A stretch of DNA of 64,000 bases, taken from Candidatus Scybalocola faecigallinarum (lineage in GTDB: Bacteria; Bacillota; Clostridia; Lachnospirales; Lachnospiraceae). Below, in pieces: positions 41,043-51,245 of the stretch. How positions within the stretch are numbered: the stretch's first letter is position 1; each line of letters starts with the position of its first letter. The stretch spans positions 17,802-81,801 of the forward strand of contig DVIT01000007.1 in NCBI GenBank assembly GCA_018711005.1, in the 5' to 3' direction. The position numbers and the translations under genes were made by a program. The notes under the pieces are model-generated. The model searched no databases and was not told the origin of the DNA. It worked only from the letters and a program-made list of their open reading frames with translations.

Positions 41043-43469
41043 TTACACCTCCATATTGATCTGCTGTCCGCCGCCCTGCACAGAAACCTTGACGGTATCT
41101 GCCGGATCATTCTTGCGGATCACTAAAAGGGCACGGCCGTTCCATGTATCGGCTTCCGGCTCTGTGTACATATTTAACGGCTTTGGATTGCCGCTGCCCA
41201 TACGCACTTCCATGGCACCTTCCACACATGCATTTAAGTGAAGCACTGTGGATGTATCTACGTTGCCCTCATCATCACTGTTTTCTATATTTATGTAAAC
41301 CAATTCCCCTTTGGATTCCTCGGCAGCCGCCTTAAGGGTAATATTGCCCGCAGCTGTGGAAAGGGTGGAACGCTCTGCCGCCTGTCCGTTAATGTAGGAA
41401 ATGGCTTCCAGTGTTCCCGGCTCGTAAACCGTTTCAAAATGAGCCATATATCCGGCTTTTTCTCCGGCATCCTTAATTCCCAGACTCTTGCCGTTGACGA
41501 TAAGCTCCACCTGATCTCCCGGAGCGTAGATTTCCACGATCACCGGTTTACCTTCCATTCCCGGATAGGTCCAGGAAGCAATGGAATCACTGATGACCCA
41601 TGGGGTCTTGATCAGCGGCTGGCCATATCTTTCAGGATTCTGAACCGCAATGTAAGGCGCCTTTCTTAAGCCAAAGACGATCTCCCTGAAATAGGAGGCC
41701 GGACGGCGGAAGCCTGTAATATCAATATCTCCGCTATATGCCAGCTGGCACGGGAACTTGGCGCCAAAACCGCCCTCGCCAAAGCTGTAGGCCGGAATAC
41801 CAACGCCGGCTTCGCCAATGTAATCCCAGCCGGTCCATGTAAAGTCGCCGACCACATGGCTCATGGTTTTCACACATGCCCAGTTTCTGGCAATTTCCGG
41901 CGGATATGTTTCGCTTCCCACGATCACACGGTTGGGGCGCTCCTTCTGATCCTTGGCATACCGGGCAGTCATGTAATTGTATCCGGCAATATCCGTGCAG
42001 GCGCAGGCCTTGTCCAACCGCTTTGTAATAGCATCATGGACAACGATCTTATCCATCTGGGTATCCATCACGGTCATAAAGTCATTTACATTGGCATTGG
42101 CGTCAATCTCGCCGGTTGCCTTCAGCTCTTTTTCCAGGTCTGAAAGAATTTCAGGGATGGCATCACCGGCAGCAAAAACGCCGTTAATAGACGCCAGGGT
42201 CATGCGGGTATCATCCATGCTCTTGATCTTGGCGCAAATGTCCTGACAAATTTTTGCCCCTTTATCTGTACCGATCTCAGGAATCTCATTGCCTACAGAA
42301 TACATAACAACAGACGGATGGTTGTAGCCTCTGGCTACCATGGCTTCCACATCCTTTTCCCACCATTCGTCAAAATAAAGGCCATAGTCGGAATCGGATT
42401 TGCACCGCTGCCACATATCAAAGGTTTCATCCATCACATACATGCCCAGGGCATCACAGGCCCGAAGGAGTGCCGGAGCTGCCGGATGATGGGACATACG
42501 GATGGCATTAAAGCCTGCCTTCTTTAAAATGGAAATACGGCGGTATTCAGCTTCCTCAAAGGTGGCGGCTCCCAGCAGGCCGCTGTCATGATGGATGCAG
42601 GCGCCCCGGAACTTTACGGTTTTGCCGTTGACGCGGAAGCCATGAATCGGATCCACCGTAAGGGTACGGATACCAAAAGTATCTGCGGACACATCCACCA
42701 CATGTTCTCCATCCATCAGCCGGGTCGTTACATGGTACATGGACGGCGTATCCTCAGACCACAGCCGGACATCTGTCACCAAAAGGCGGAAATCAAAGGT
42801 TCTTTCCTCTCCTTCATAGAGCACAACCGGGCATGTATTTTGAGCAGCTACATGGCCGTCAGGATCGGTGATCACAGTTTCCAGCGTCAATTCACGACGC
42901 AGGCAGGAACGGTTTTTCAACATTGTCTTAATATTTAAAGACGCTTCCCCGTCTGCGGCCCATTCGGTTTTTACCCGGACGCCTTCCGGCTGGATATATA
43001 CCGGCTCTGCGGTCAGCATATAAACATCCCGGTAGATCCCGCCGCCGCTGTACCAGCGGCTGTTGGTCATGGCGCTGTTGCGTACGATAACTCTCAGCTC
43101 ATTGTCTTGGCCAAACTTAAGATAATCATTTAAAGGCACATAAAAACCTGTGTAGCCATAAGGGCATTTCCCGGCCAGCTGGCCGTTGACATAGACCAGG
43201 GCGTTCATATAAATGCCTTCAAATTTCAGCATTAACGTTTTTCCTGCATCCTCAGCCTCCGGGTGGAGGATCTTAACATAATTATACACCTCGCCGTCCC
43301 GGTAGCCGGTATTTCCCCCGTTTAAGCTTTCTGCATAAGGCCTGCTCTCCAACATGGCGTCATGGGGCAAGGTCACTTCCTGTGCATGCTCCGGAATATT
43401 CCATACAAGGGCAAATGCATTTTTATCCAGCCAGAACTTCCAGCCATCATTAAATTTTACCTGTTTCAT
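41043..43469 (-). CDS. glycoside hydrolase family 2 (beta-galactosidase-like)
   Basis: 808 residues. Sugar-binding domain (~1-150, GYTGFYVPLNDYLKFG), Ig-like domain (~160-270) and TIM barrel with RMSHHPAAPALLRACDALGM. The acid/base Glu is in VMYSVGNEIPE and the nucleophile Glu in VIVGSETYPPE. C-terminal Ig-like and DUF4982-type domains follow (TGWDYIGEAGVGIPAY precedes them). No signal peptide. It could be a beta-galactosidase, beta-glucuronidase or beta-mannosidase relative; DUF4982 favours beta-galactosidase. AGGTATTT precedes the ATG and the start overlaps the GH43 stop by 4 nt. Confidence 0.9.
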   Translation of the reverse strand: MKQVKFNDGWKFWLDKNAFALVWNIPEHAQEVTLPHDAMLESRPYAESLNGGNTGYRDGEVYNYVKILHPEAEDAGKTLMLKFEGIYMNALVYVNGQLAGKCPYGYTGFYVPLNDYLKFGQDNELRVIVRNSAMTNSRWYSGGGIYRDVYMLTAEPVYIQPEGVRVKTEWAADGEASLNIKTMLKNRSCLRRELTLETVITDPDGHVAAQNTCPVVLYEGEERTFDFRLLVTDVRLWSEDTPSMYHVTTRLMDGEHVVDVSADTFGIRTLTVDPIHGFRVNGKTVKFRGACIHHDSGLLGAATFEEAEYRRISILKKAGFNAIRMSHHPAAPALLRACDALGMYVMDETFDMWQRCKSDSDYGLYFDEWWEKDVEAMVARGYNHPSVVMYSVGNEIPEIGTDKGAKICQDICAKIKSMDDTRMTLASINGVFAAGDAIPEILSDLEKELKATGEIDANANVNDFMTVMDTQMDKIVVHDAITKRLDKACACTDIAGYNYMTARYAKDQKERPNRVIVGSETYPPEIARNWACVKTMSHVVGDFTWTGWDYIGEAGVGIPAYSFGEGGFGAKFPCQLAYSGDIDITGFRRPASYFREIVFGLRKAPYIAVQNPERYGQPLIKTPWVISDSIASWTYPGMEGKPVIVEIYAPGDQVELIVNGKSLGIKDAGEKAGYMAHFETVYEPGTLEAISYINGQAAERSTLSTAAGNITLKAAAEESKGELVYINIENSDDEGNVDTSTVLHLNACVEGAMEVRMGSGNPKPLNMYTEPEADTWNGRALLVIRKNDPADTVKVSVQGGGQQINMEV

Positions 43470-45118
43470 ACAAATACCTCCGATTTATCCGTATAAGAAA
43501 AGCTGTCAAATGCTGCATATTTATCTTTATCCTGAGTATCGCAGTAGGCGTACAGGCCAATATACGCCCCGATAAAGCCGCCGCTTGTCTCCGATCCCAT
43601 AAAAGAACCGTCGGCATCCAGGGCCACGCTGAGCCATTCCCCGGACTTAACGCTCACATAAAAGCTGTACTTTGTATATGTCCCATCCATGCGAAGCTTT
43701 ACAGGGCCGTGGCAGGCTGCAGACACACTTCCAAGCACCGTCTCCTCAAAATACTGTTTTCCTTCACGAACCACTGTTTTTGTGGAAATGGCTGAGGCCT
43801 TCAGCTGTCCTTCCTCACCCCGTCGGATCTCCAGGCGCAGCTGATTGGCGTCATTTTGAAGCACCGTCATGCCGGCACATTCCTCCTTTTCCGGATCAAA
43901 TACCAGCTCTGCCTGAGCCTCAAAGCACATATGCTGCTGGCGCCGTCCAAGAAAGCTTACCTTTGTACCGCCGCTGCCAAACATGGGGATACGCTCAAAA
44001 ACATTGGCGCTTAAGCCGTCCAGCTCCCAGGGGACCAGTTCATTTTTAAGAAGCTTTAACTTCAGGCAGCTATCCTCGATCTTATAGAATGGCTCATCTC
44101 CCGGATTTCCGATCTCGTTCCACTCAAGGCCAAGCCTTCCTCCGTCAAAATCTTCCCGTGTCTCCAACGGCAGTCCGGTCTCCGGCTGCCACGGCGCCAG
44201 GCACTCCGGCTGGGGACAGGTCCATGAAACCTTTCCTTCGCCCGGGCATACTACCGGCCAGCCGTCCTCCCATGTCACCGGGGCAATAAATGTCTCCCGG
44301 CCCAGGATCTTATGGTAGCCGTCCATCAAACGGGAAGCCAGCATGACCATATACCAGCTGCCGTCAGGAAGCTCCACCAGGTCGGCATGGCCCACATTAC
44401 AGATGGGATACATTTTTCCCAGGTGACGGTGGGTCAGGATCGGATTTCCAAGATACCCTTCATAGGCGCCAAGCACTGTGTCGCAGCGGCTGATAGTAAC
44501 GGAATGCATATGCTCTGTGCCGCCTTCCGCGATCATAAGATAATACCAGCCGTCCTTTTTATAAATGTGCGGCCCTTCCGGCGCATAGGCATGGGCCAGG
44601 GCGCCCTTCCACAAAATCCTGCGTTCGCCTACAAGCTTCATTTCATCCAGATCGATCTGGCTGCCCCAAATAGCCTGACACGATCCGTCCGCCTCATCCA
44701 CCCGGGTCGTACCGGTGTAGTAAGCCTTTCCGTCATCGTCAAAAAACAGGGACGGATCAATGCCGTCAGCCCCTTCGATCACATGCATGTCTGACCATGG
44801 CCCTTTGGGATCCTTTGCAGTAACGATAAAGTTTTTGCACCCCATAGACATATTGGTGGTGATCATATAATACGTTCCGTTATTATAGCGGATCGTCGGT
44901 GCGAAAATACCGCCGGAAAGCATCTCATAGCCGCAGGGCAGCTGCTCCTTCCGGTCTAAGACATAGCCAAGCTGCTCCCAGTGGACCAGATCCCTGCTGT
45001 GGAAAATGGGTACCCCCGGAAAAAAGCTAAAGCTGGATGTGACCAGGTAAAAATCATCCCCCACCCGGCAAATGGATGGGTCCGGATGGAACCCCGGCAA
45101 AATAGGATTTTGGATCAT
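43466..45118 (-). CDS. glycoside hydrolase family 43 (beta-xylosidase/arabinofuranosidase)
   Basis: 550 residues. A five-bladed beta-propeller (1-~310) is followed by a C-terminal beta-sandwich (XynB_C/GH43_C2 type). The catalytic base Asp is in GFHPDPSICRVGDDFYLVTS. The pKa-modulating Asp is in GADGIDPSLFFDDDGKAYYT, and the acid Glu is likely in YAPEGPHIYKKDGWYYLMIA. No signal peptide, so it acts on imported xylo-oligosaccharides or arabinose side chains. AAGGAGG precedes the ATG. It is 20 nt downstream of GH3 and overlaps GH2, in one transcript. Confidence 0.93.
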   Translation of the reverse strand: MIQNPILPGFHPDPSICRVGDDFYLVTSSFSFFPGVPIFHSRDLVHWEQLGYVLDRKEQLPCGYEMLSGGIFAPTIRYNNGTYYMITTNMSMGCKNFIVTAKDPKGPWSDMHVIEGADGIDPSLFFDDDGKAYYTGTTRVDEADGSCQAIWGSQIDLDEMKLVGERRILWKGALAHAYAPEGPHIYKKDGWYYLMIAEGGTEHMHSVTISRCDTVLGAYEGYLGNPILTHRHLGKMYPICNVGHADLVELPDGSWYMVMLASRLMDGYHKILGRETFIAPVTWEDGWPVVCPGEGKVSWTCPQPECLAPWQPETGLPLETREDFDGGRLGLEWNEIGNPGDEPFYKIEDSCLKLKLLKNELVPWELDGLSANVFERIPMFGSGGTKVSFLGRRQQHMCFEAQAELVFDPEKEECAGMTVLQNDANQLRLEIRRGEEGQLKASAISTKTVVREGKQYFEETVLGSVSAACHGPVKLRMDGTYTKYSFYVSVKSGEWLSVALDADGSFMGSETSGGFIGAYIGLYAYCDTQDKDKYAAFDSFSYTDKSEVFV

Positions 45119-45138
45119 AGAATGTAAACCTCCTTCAA

Positions 45139-47301
45139 TTAAAACGTCAGTGTTACTGTTTCAGACAGGCAGTCCTGACTGTTTTGTCCCACAAATATTT
45201 CAAAATCTCCGTCCTCTAAAACGTAGTTCATCGCCATATCATAATAGCCCAGCCTGGAATATTCCAGTGAAAAGGCCACCTGGACGTATTCTCCCGGCTC
45301 CAGGGTAACTTTGGCAAAGTCTGCCAGCTGTTTCACCGGACGTACCCGTTTCGCTACCAGATCCCGGAAATAGCACTGGATCACCGTAGAACCGGTCCTT
45401 TTTCCCGCATTTCTTACAGTGACGCAAATCTCAAGGCTATCCCCGGACGGCGTTACCTTCAGGTCGCCGTATTCAAACTCTGTATAGCTTAAGCCATAGC
45501 CAAAAGGATACACCGGCTCAATAGGCGCATCCAGATACTTGGATGTAAATTTGCCCCTGCCTCCCGGACGTCCGGTATTTATATGGGCATAATACATGGG
45601 ACACTGTCCGGAAGCCCCGGGAAATGTGACGGTAAGATGCCCGCCGGGATTTTCATCCCCAAATAAAATGTCTGCAATGGCATTTCCCCCTTCCACACCC
45701 GGGTGCCATGCTTCAAGGATTGCCGGGATATTTTGGGCAGTCCATGGCATAGCCAGCGGCCGGCCGTTAAGCAGTACGGCAACCACCGTTTTTCCTGCCC
45801 CGGCCAAAGCTTTCAGGATTTCTTCCTGATCCTTGGGCAGCTCAATACAGGCACGGCTGGCCGCTTCACCGCTCATATCCTTGCGCTCGCCCACGGCAGC
45901 AATGATCACTCCATCAAAATCCAGGGCATCCTGTACATTTTCAAAATATTCAAAGGGCTGTTTTCTTTCTTCAAGGGCATCAACGAGACTGACACAATCT
46001 TCCCCCTCAGCGCCGATGGCCCATGCGCCAAGCATTTCTGCCCGCTCTTTTGCTAAGGATCCTACAACGCCGATCTTTGTTCCAGGCGTCAGGGGAAGGA
46101 TATGGCCTTCATTTTTCAAAAGCACCATAGACTTTACCGCTGCCTCACGGGCCAGACTGCGATTTTCCTTTGTCAGCAGGGTTTGCGCCTCACGTTCCGC
46201 AGAGGTTTTATAAGGATGATCAAAAAGTCCCAGCTCAAACTTTAAACGCAGCACATCGGCCACCGCCCGGTCCAAAACATCCACAGGCACCTTGCCCTCA
46301 TGCACAAGCTGTACAAGATTTTCATGATAAACGTCTGAGGACATATCCAGATCCATGCCTGCATAAATCGCCTGGACTGCCGCGTCGGACCGGTCTTTGG
46401 CAATGCCGTGATCCACACATTCGGCAATGGCATTGGAATCGCTTACCGTCAGGCCATCAAAGCCCCAGTCTTTTCTGAGAACATCCATTAAAAGCCATGG
46501 ATTTACAGAACAGGGCACGCCCCACAGATCGTTAAACGCCGGCATGATGGCTCTTGCCCCGGCATCAATACACGCTTTATAGGGCGGAAGATATTCTTCA
46601 TAAAAACGCTGCATAGACATATCCACCCGGTTATAATCCCGGCCCGCCTCTCCGGCGCCGTAACCGGCAAAATGCTTCACGCAGGCAGCCATGGCATCTT
46701 CTTTTGTCAGATCATCCCCCTGGAAGCCCTTCACCTTGCTTTCGCCATAACAGCAGTTTACATAAGTATCCTCGCCGGCCCCCTCACTGACTCTGCCCCA
46801 CCGGGCATCCTTGGCCACATCCACCATGGGGGCAAAGGTCATATGAACGCCGGCAGCCGTCGCCTCCCGGGCCGCCATACGTCCGGTCCGCTCCCAAAGG
46901 TCCGGCTCCCAGGCGCAGGATTCCGCCAGGGGAATCGGGTAAATCGTGCGGTAGCCATGGATCACATCATAGCCAAATAAAAGAGGGATCCCAAGCCGTG
47001 TTTCTTCCACTGCGATCTTTTGGAGACGGTTCACTGTCCGGGCGTCTTTAATCCCATTGTAAGACCCGATCCTTCCGGCCCGCAGGTCCTCCTCACGGAA
47101 ATCCTGCTTGGCCGTACTCATAAGGCGGCCAAATTCCTCCTGGCTGATCCGCCCGTCAAACATCATATTTAAAAGTTCTTCAAAGCTTACCTCAAATGCG
47201 CCAACCAGCGAAGGGCCGCATTGACGCAGCTGTCCGGCCTTCTCCTCAACGGTCATTTTATCTAAAAGGTCTTTGATCTTTTCTTCATAGTTTTTTACCA
47301 T
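45139..47301 (-). CDS. glycoside hydrolase family 3 (beta-glucosidase/xylosidase)
   Basis: 720 residues. The N-terminal TIM barrel contains GIPLLFGYDVIHGYRTIYPI, CVKHFAGYGAGEAGRDYNRV and the nucleophile Asp in GFDGLTVSDSNAIAECVDHG. The alpha/beta sandwich shows SMVLLKNEGHILPL, and a C-terminal fibronectin-III-like domain follows (YPFGYGLSYTEFEYGDL). It removes terminal beta-glucose or beta-xylose from oligosaccharides in the cytoplasm. AGGAGG precedes the ATG. It is the first enzyme gene after the ABC transporter genes, separated from them by a terminator. Confidence 0.93.
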   Translation of the reverse strand: MVKNYEEKIKDLLDKMTVEEKAGQLRQCGPSLVGAFEVSFEELLNMMFDGRISQEEFGRLMSTAKQDFREEDLRAGRIGSYNGIKDARTVNRLQKIAVEETRLGIPLLFGYDVIHGYRTIYPIPLAESCAWEPDLWERTGRMAAREATAAGVHMTFAPMVDVAKDARWGRVSEGAGEDTYVNCCYGESKVKGFQGDDLTKEDAMAACVKHFAGYGAGEAGRDYNRVDMSMQRFYEEYLPPYKACIDAGARAIMPAFNDLWGVPCSVNPWLLMDVLRKDWGFDGLTVSDSNAIAECVDHGIAKDRSDAAVQAIYAGMDLDMSSDVYHENLVQLVHEGKVPVDVLDRAVADVLRLKFELGLFDHPYKTSAEREAQTLLTKENRSLAREAAVKSMVLLKNEGHILPLTPGTKIGVVGSLAKERAEMLGAWAIGAEGEDCVSLVDALEERKQPFEYFENVQDALDFDGVIIAAVGERKDMSGEAASRACIELPKDQEEILKALAGAGKTVVAVLLNGRPLAMPWTAQNIPAILEAWHPGVEGGNAIADILFGDENPGGHLTVTFPGASGQCPMYYAHINTGRPGGRGKFTSKYLDAPIEPVYPFGYGLSYTEFEYGDLKVTPSGDSLEICVTVRNAGKRTGSTVIQCYFRDLVAKRVRPVKQLADFAKVTLEPGEYVQVAFSLEYSRLGYYDMAMNYVLEDGDFEIFVGQNSQDCLSETVTLTF

Positions 47302-47439
47302 AGAAACCTCCTGATCTTTATTTTAACATAACTGTTTTTTTGCTGCTATGTACGTATATGACTTTTATATGTAAATTTCCGACTTTTAGTATCTCCCTGC
47401 CCGCAGGCAGCTCTCTGCTGCCATGCAGGCGTGTTGCGC

Positions 47440-47479
47440 AAAAAACGCCGAAACTCATAAAATCTATGAATTCCGGCGT
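47440..47479 (-). terminator. terminator of the sugar ABC operon
   Basis: ACGCCG-GAATTCAT and ATGAGTTT-CGGCGT (47445-47479) pair, followed by TTTTTT on the minus strand, 22 nt after the permease stop. Confidence 0.8.
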
Positions 47480-47500
47480 CATATACACGATTATGGTCTA

Positions 47501-48385
47501 TCATCCTTTAACAGAGCCTGCCATAATACCTTTTGCAAAGTATTTCTGGAAGATGGGGTAAATGATGAGGATCGGGAGGATACCCACAACAGCTACCGCC
47601 ATACGGATGGTTGTTGATGGAAGATCCGCAGCACTTACAGAACTGGAACCGCCCAGAGATGCCAGGGCCGAAACACCTTCATTAATGGAGTTGAGTACAG
47701 CCTGGATACTGTACAAGGCTTTATCATCAATATAGTACAAGGAGTTCTGCCAGTCATTCCAGTAAGCGATACCGCTCATAAGACCTACCGTCGCAAGGAT
47801 CGGCACAGACAAAGGCATAACGATGGTCAAAAAGATCCTGATCTCGCTGGCGCCGTCAATGCGGGCAGATTCATAAATTTCTTCCGGAATGCTGTGTTCA
47901 AAATAGTTGCGTACAAGCATGATCATAAATGCATTCATTAACAGGTTTGGTACGATTAATGCAAGGAGTGTGTCTTTAATATTGAAAACCGTCACATAGT
48001 TAATGTATGTAGGTACCAGACCGCCATTAAACAGCATGGTAAAAATAACATACAGGTTTAAAATCTTAACCCCCGGCAGCTGGCGTTTGGATAAAACATA
48101 AGCTGTCAGTGATGTAATAATAATGGATACTGCTGTACCGATCAGCGTTACGATAATAGTCACGCCGTAAGCTCTTAAGAATGTGGACGCATTTGTCCAA
48201 ATATACCGGTACGCATCCAGGGACCATTTCTCCGGGAAATAGCTGTAGCCGTTTAACAATGCCACTGTCTCATCTGTAAAGGAAGCAATGATCAGCAATA
48301 CAAATGGAAGGAGGGCACAAAGGGAAAGGATGATCATTACGATATGAGCAAATACTTTCCACCGCTTTAAATCTTTTGAAACCAT
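47501..48385 (-). CDS. CUT1 ABC sugar permease, YtcP/AraQ-like
   Basis: 294 residues with six transmembrane helices. The EAA loop that contacts the ATPase is EIYESARIDGASEIRIFLTI followed by VMPLSVP. It pairs with the permease at 48398, 12 nt upstream, and with the lipoprotein at 49435. No ATPase gene is present, as is common for CUT1 systems that share an MsmX-like ATPase. Imports oligosaccharides, most likely hemicellulose fragments given the downstream GH43/GH3 genes. Confidence 0.92.
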   Translation of the reverse strand: MVSKDLKRWKVFAHIVMIILSLCALLPFVLLIIASFTDETVALLNGYSYFPEKWSLDAYRYIWTNASTFLRAYGVTIIVTLIGTAVSIIITSLTAYVLSKRQLPGVKILNLYVIFTMLFNGGLVPTYINYVTVFNIKDTLLALIVPNLLMNAFMIMLVRNYFEHSIPEEIYESARIDGASEIRIFLTIVMPLSVPILATVGLMSGIAYWNDWQNSLYYIDDKALYSIQAVLNSINEGVSALASLGGSSSVSAADLPSTTIRMAVAVVGILPILIIYPIFQKYFAKGIMAGSVKG

Positions 48386-48397
48386 ACATACACCTCC

Positions 48398-49357
48398 CTA
48401 GAACAGTGAACTGTTGGAGTCCATCTTACGGACGATACCGTTAGCAGTTACAATAAAGATAAATCCTACAACCGACTGAAGGAAGCTGGCTGCGGCAGAC
48501 ATACCCAGGTTGTTATTAACCAGCAGGGCACGGTACACATAAGTATCAATGGTCTGGGTCACACTGTAAAGAGCGCCCTGGTTCATAGGAACCTGATAGA
48601 ACAGACCGAAATCGGAACGGAAAACCTGTCCCAGATTTAAAATAACCAGCATAATAATGGTGGGCTTTAACAGCGGAATGGTAATCTTTCGGATCTGCTG
48701 CCATTTAGACGCCCCATCCAGCATGGCTGCTTCATAGTAAGCCTGGTCAATGCCAAGGATACTGGACAAGTACAAAAGCATACCAAAGCCGATCTGTTTC
48801 CACTGCTGAACAAATGTCAGGATAAATGGCCAGTAAGCGCTTTCCGTATACCAGGAAATCCCTTCTTCCTTTCCTAAAAGGCCTTTGATAATGGTGTTAT
48901 TAATAAGACCTGTATCTGTGGATAAAAATGCATATACAAGATAAGCAACAACAACCATGGACATAAGATACGGAAGAAGAATCGCTGTCTGATAGAACTT
49001 TTTGGCCAGCTTGCTGGTCACTTCATTGAAAAGGATCGCAACTGCGATACCAAAAATAACACCGAGAATGATCCACACAATATTGTAAAGCAATGTATTG
49101 CGGATCATGATAAAAGCATCATTCGTCGCAAATAAGAACTGGAAGTTCTTTAAGCCGATCCACGGGCTCCCGGTGATCCCTTTTTGATAGCTGAACTGTT
49201 TAAATGCCAGCTGAAGGCCGTACAAAGGCATATAGTTATTAATAAAAAGATAGACAAAGCCCGGAATAAACATAATATAAAACGGAAGCCAGTGTTTCCA
49301 GTTCTTTTTTTTCTTCTTTCCCGGGCTGGCCGGCACTGCTTTTGCCTGTGCTTTCAT
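48398..49357 (-). CDS. CUT1 ABC sugar permease, LplB-like
   Basis: 319 residues. A basic N-terminus (SPGKKKKKNWKHWLPFYIMF) is followed by six transmembrane helices. The EAA loop reads YEAAMLDGASKWQQIRKITI followed by PLLKP. The LplB-type opening PGFVYLFINNYMPLYGLQLA, with YQKGITGSPWIGLKNFQFLF, marks complex-polysaccharide uptake systems. AGGTGAGGGT precedes the ATG. It follows the binding-protein gene after a strong intercistronic hairpin, so it is probably expressed at a lower level. Confidence 0.92.
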   Translation of the reverse strand: MKAQAKAVPASPGKKKKKNWKHWLPFYIMFIPGFVYLFINNYMPLYGLQLAFKQFSYQKGITGSPWIGLKNFQFLFATNDAFIMIRNTLLYNIVWIILGVIFGIAVAILFNEVTSKLAKKFYQTAILLPYLMSMVVVAYLVYAFLSTDTGLINNTIIKGLLGKEEGISWYTESAYWPFILTFVQQWKQIGFGMLLYLSSILGIDQAYYEAAMLDGASKWQQIRKITIPLLKPTIIMLVILNLGQVFRSDFGLFYQVPMNQGALYSVTQTIDTYVYRALLVNNNLGMSAAASFLQSVVGFIFIVTANGIVRKMDSNSSLF

Positions 49358-49384
49358 ACCCTCACCTCATCTATGAATGTATGT

Positions 49385-49408
49385 GGGAAGGGCTTTTACA
49401 CCCTTCCC
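49385..49408 (-). promoter_or_regulatory. intercistronic hairpin after the binding-protein gene
   Basis: GGGAAGGG (49385-49392) and CCCTTCCC (49401-49408) form an 8-bp GC stem between the lipoprotein and permease genes. It has no T-run, so it fits an mRNA-stabilising or partial-attenuation hairpin that keeps the binding protein in excess. Confidence 0.65.
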
Positions 49409-49434
49409 GCGGTCATCAGGTTACTTTATTTCAT

Positions 49435-51069
49435 TTATTCTGCGGCAGATTCAGCTGCTGCAGTATCTGCGGTTGTCCCGGACTGTGCTGCCAGGTAAGC
49501 GTCTACCTGCTCCTGGTTCGCAGCAATAACATCGTTGATCCCTGCAGCGTCCAGTCTCTGATTAAATTCGTCAATAAGAGCCAGCGTAGCTTCTTCGCTC
49601 TCGCACATACCGCACTGAAGTCTTGGCAGGTATTCCATAATCGTAGAATAGATCACAGAAGATTCTGTCTGGAAATTGCTGTCATCAAACATATATCCTG
49701 CTAAAGGTGATACAGTAGCTTCATCTTCCATAGCCTGGAGCTGGTCTACATAATCCTCGCCTGCCGGGGACTTAATAAACATATCCGCTTCATTGCCGCC
49801 ATAGTAGAACATAGGATCATAAGTACCGTTAAGGACAACAACTTTGTCAGAGCCTTCAGCAAAGTCATAGTTATCGCCTTCAATACCATATTTCAGCAGG
49901 TTTGCCACTTCTGCATTTGTATACAGGAAGTTCAGGAAATCCATAGCCTTGTCCGGACGTTCGCTGTTAATAGCAATGCCCCACATATACTCAGTAATAG
50001 CGCTGTTGGTGATGGTCGGCTCTACAAGCATGGAGCTGCCGATCTCAAAACCTGCGCTGGATGCATTAGCGCCCCAGCTGGCCATCTGCTCCGGATTAAC
50101 ACTGGCTACTGCACAGAACAGGTTCTGAGCATTAAAGTAGTCCTGAGCTGTATTTGTATCTGTAGGATCGCCCGGCTGGATGCCGTCCTGTGTCCAATGG
50201 AATGTTTGGAGACAGTAATCTTTAAACATATCTGTGGCATACATGTTAACCACCGTAGGATCTTCGCTGGCATCCAGGATGATACCATAAGAAGACTCTG
50301 TACCAAAGGTTTCATAGCTTTCCAACCAGAACAGATAGTTCAGTTCTCCGCCTCCGGTATAGTAAGCCATTACATCTGGATTTGCTTCATGTACCTGATA
50401 TAAAAGATCGCTGAGTTCTTCAAAGGTCATGGTTTCAGGAACGGTAATGCCCATTTCATCTGCCATGGTCTTATTGTAAATAATACCTTTTCCGGTAGCA
50501 TTAAAGGTCTTCGCCGGAACAGCCAGCTGCTTGCCGTTTACATTGCCGGCTGCCAGCTCATCCCCGAAAATCTCTACAAGAGCCTGTCCACGGTTCTGAA
50601 GAAGGTTGTCTGTATTCATATCATAAAGAATATCCGAGCCAACCAGGGAAGATAACGGATTTACGGTTGCCACATGGAGGAGATCCACTTTCTCACTTCC
50701 GGCAACAGCCATACTTGTTGTATTGGCAACTTCACTGATCCACACTTCCTGAATATCTACCTTACAGTTAATGGCCGGTACTGTGATAGCATTGATGGCT
50801 TCCTCACGGGCTGCCTCTCCGGCAGAAAAATCACTTCCCGGAAGGGTAACTACCTGGATGGCTACAGTATATGGTTCTTCTTCCATATCAATCTGTGTGG
50901 AAACACCCTCTGTCGTTCCCTCTGCACTTGATTCAGCTCCGGTGGAATCAGAACCTGTGCTGCCGCTTCCGGAACTTGTTTCACTGCTTCCGCCGCCGCA
51001 TCCGGCAAGGATCATCGATGCTGTCATCGCCGATGTTAACAAAAGTGCTAATAATCTTTTAGTTTTCAT
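49435..51069 (-). CDS. sugar ABC solute-binding lipoprotein, copy 1
   Basis: About 544 residues from the ATG at 51069 (AAGGAG 8 nt upstream; a GTG at 51075 is too close to it). Signal peptide MKTKRLLALLLTSAMTASMI with lipobox LAGC, a Gly/Ser/Glu linker and a large bacterial extracellular binding fold of the LipO/DUF3502 type. Recognisable stretches are FHWTQDGIQPGDPTDTNTAQ and SPAGEDYVDQLQAMEDEATV. It feeds the permeases downstream. A paralogue at 58440 shares long identical stretches. Three broken copies of parts of this gene lie at 51246, 57579 and 58046. Confidence 0.93.
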   Translation of the reverse strand: MKTKRLLALLLTSAMTASMILAGCGGGSSETSSGSGSTGSDSTGAESSAEGTTEGVSTQIDMEEEPYTVAIQVVTLPGSDFSAGEAAREEAINAITVPAINCKVDIQEVWISEVANTTSMAVAGSEKVDLLHVATVNPLSSLVGSDILYDMNTDNLLQNRGQALVEIFGDELAAGNVNGKQLAVPAKTFNATGKGIIYNKTMADEMGITVPETMTFEELSDLLYQVHEANPDVMAYYTGGGELNYLFWLESYETFGTESSYGIILDASEDPTVVNMYATDMFKDYCLQTFHWTQDGIQPGDPTDTNTAQDYFNAQNLFCAVASVNPEQMASWGANASSAGFEIGSSMLVEPTITNSAITEYMWGIAINSERPDKAMDFLNFLYTNAEVANLLKYGIEGDNYDFAEGSDKVVVLNGTYDPMFYYGGNEADMFIKSPAGEDYVDQLQAMEDEATVSPLAGYMFDDSNFQTESSVIYSTIMEYLPRLQCGMCESEEATLALIDEFNQRLDAAGINDVIAANQEQVDAYLAAQSGTTADTAAAESAAE

Positions 51070-51245
51070 AGCCACTACTCCTTTTCGTGTTCATTTTGTA
51101 CAATACATTTCCTATATGTTGAAATAATTGTATCAAACCCGACAAAAGAAAGTTGCCAAATACTGATTTAATTTTAGCACTATCCTGACATTCTGCCTGT
51201 TAGTTGCATTGTTTTTCCATTATTTTTTGACATTTATACCATTAT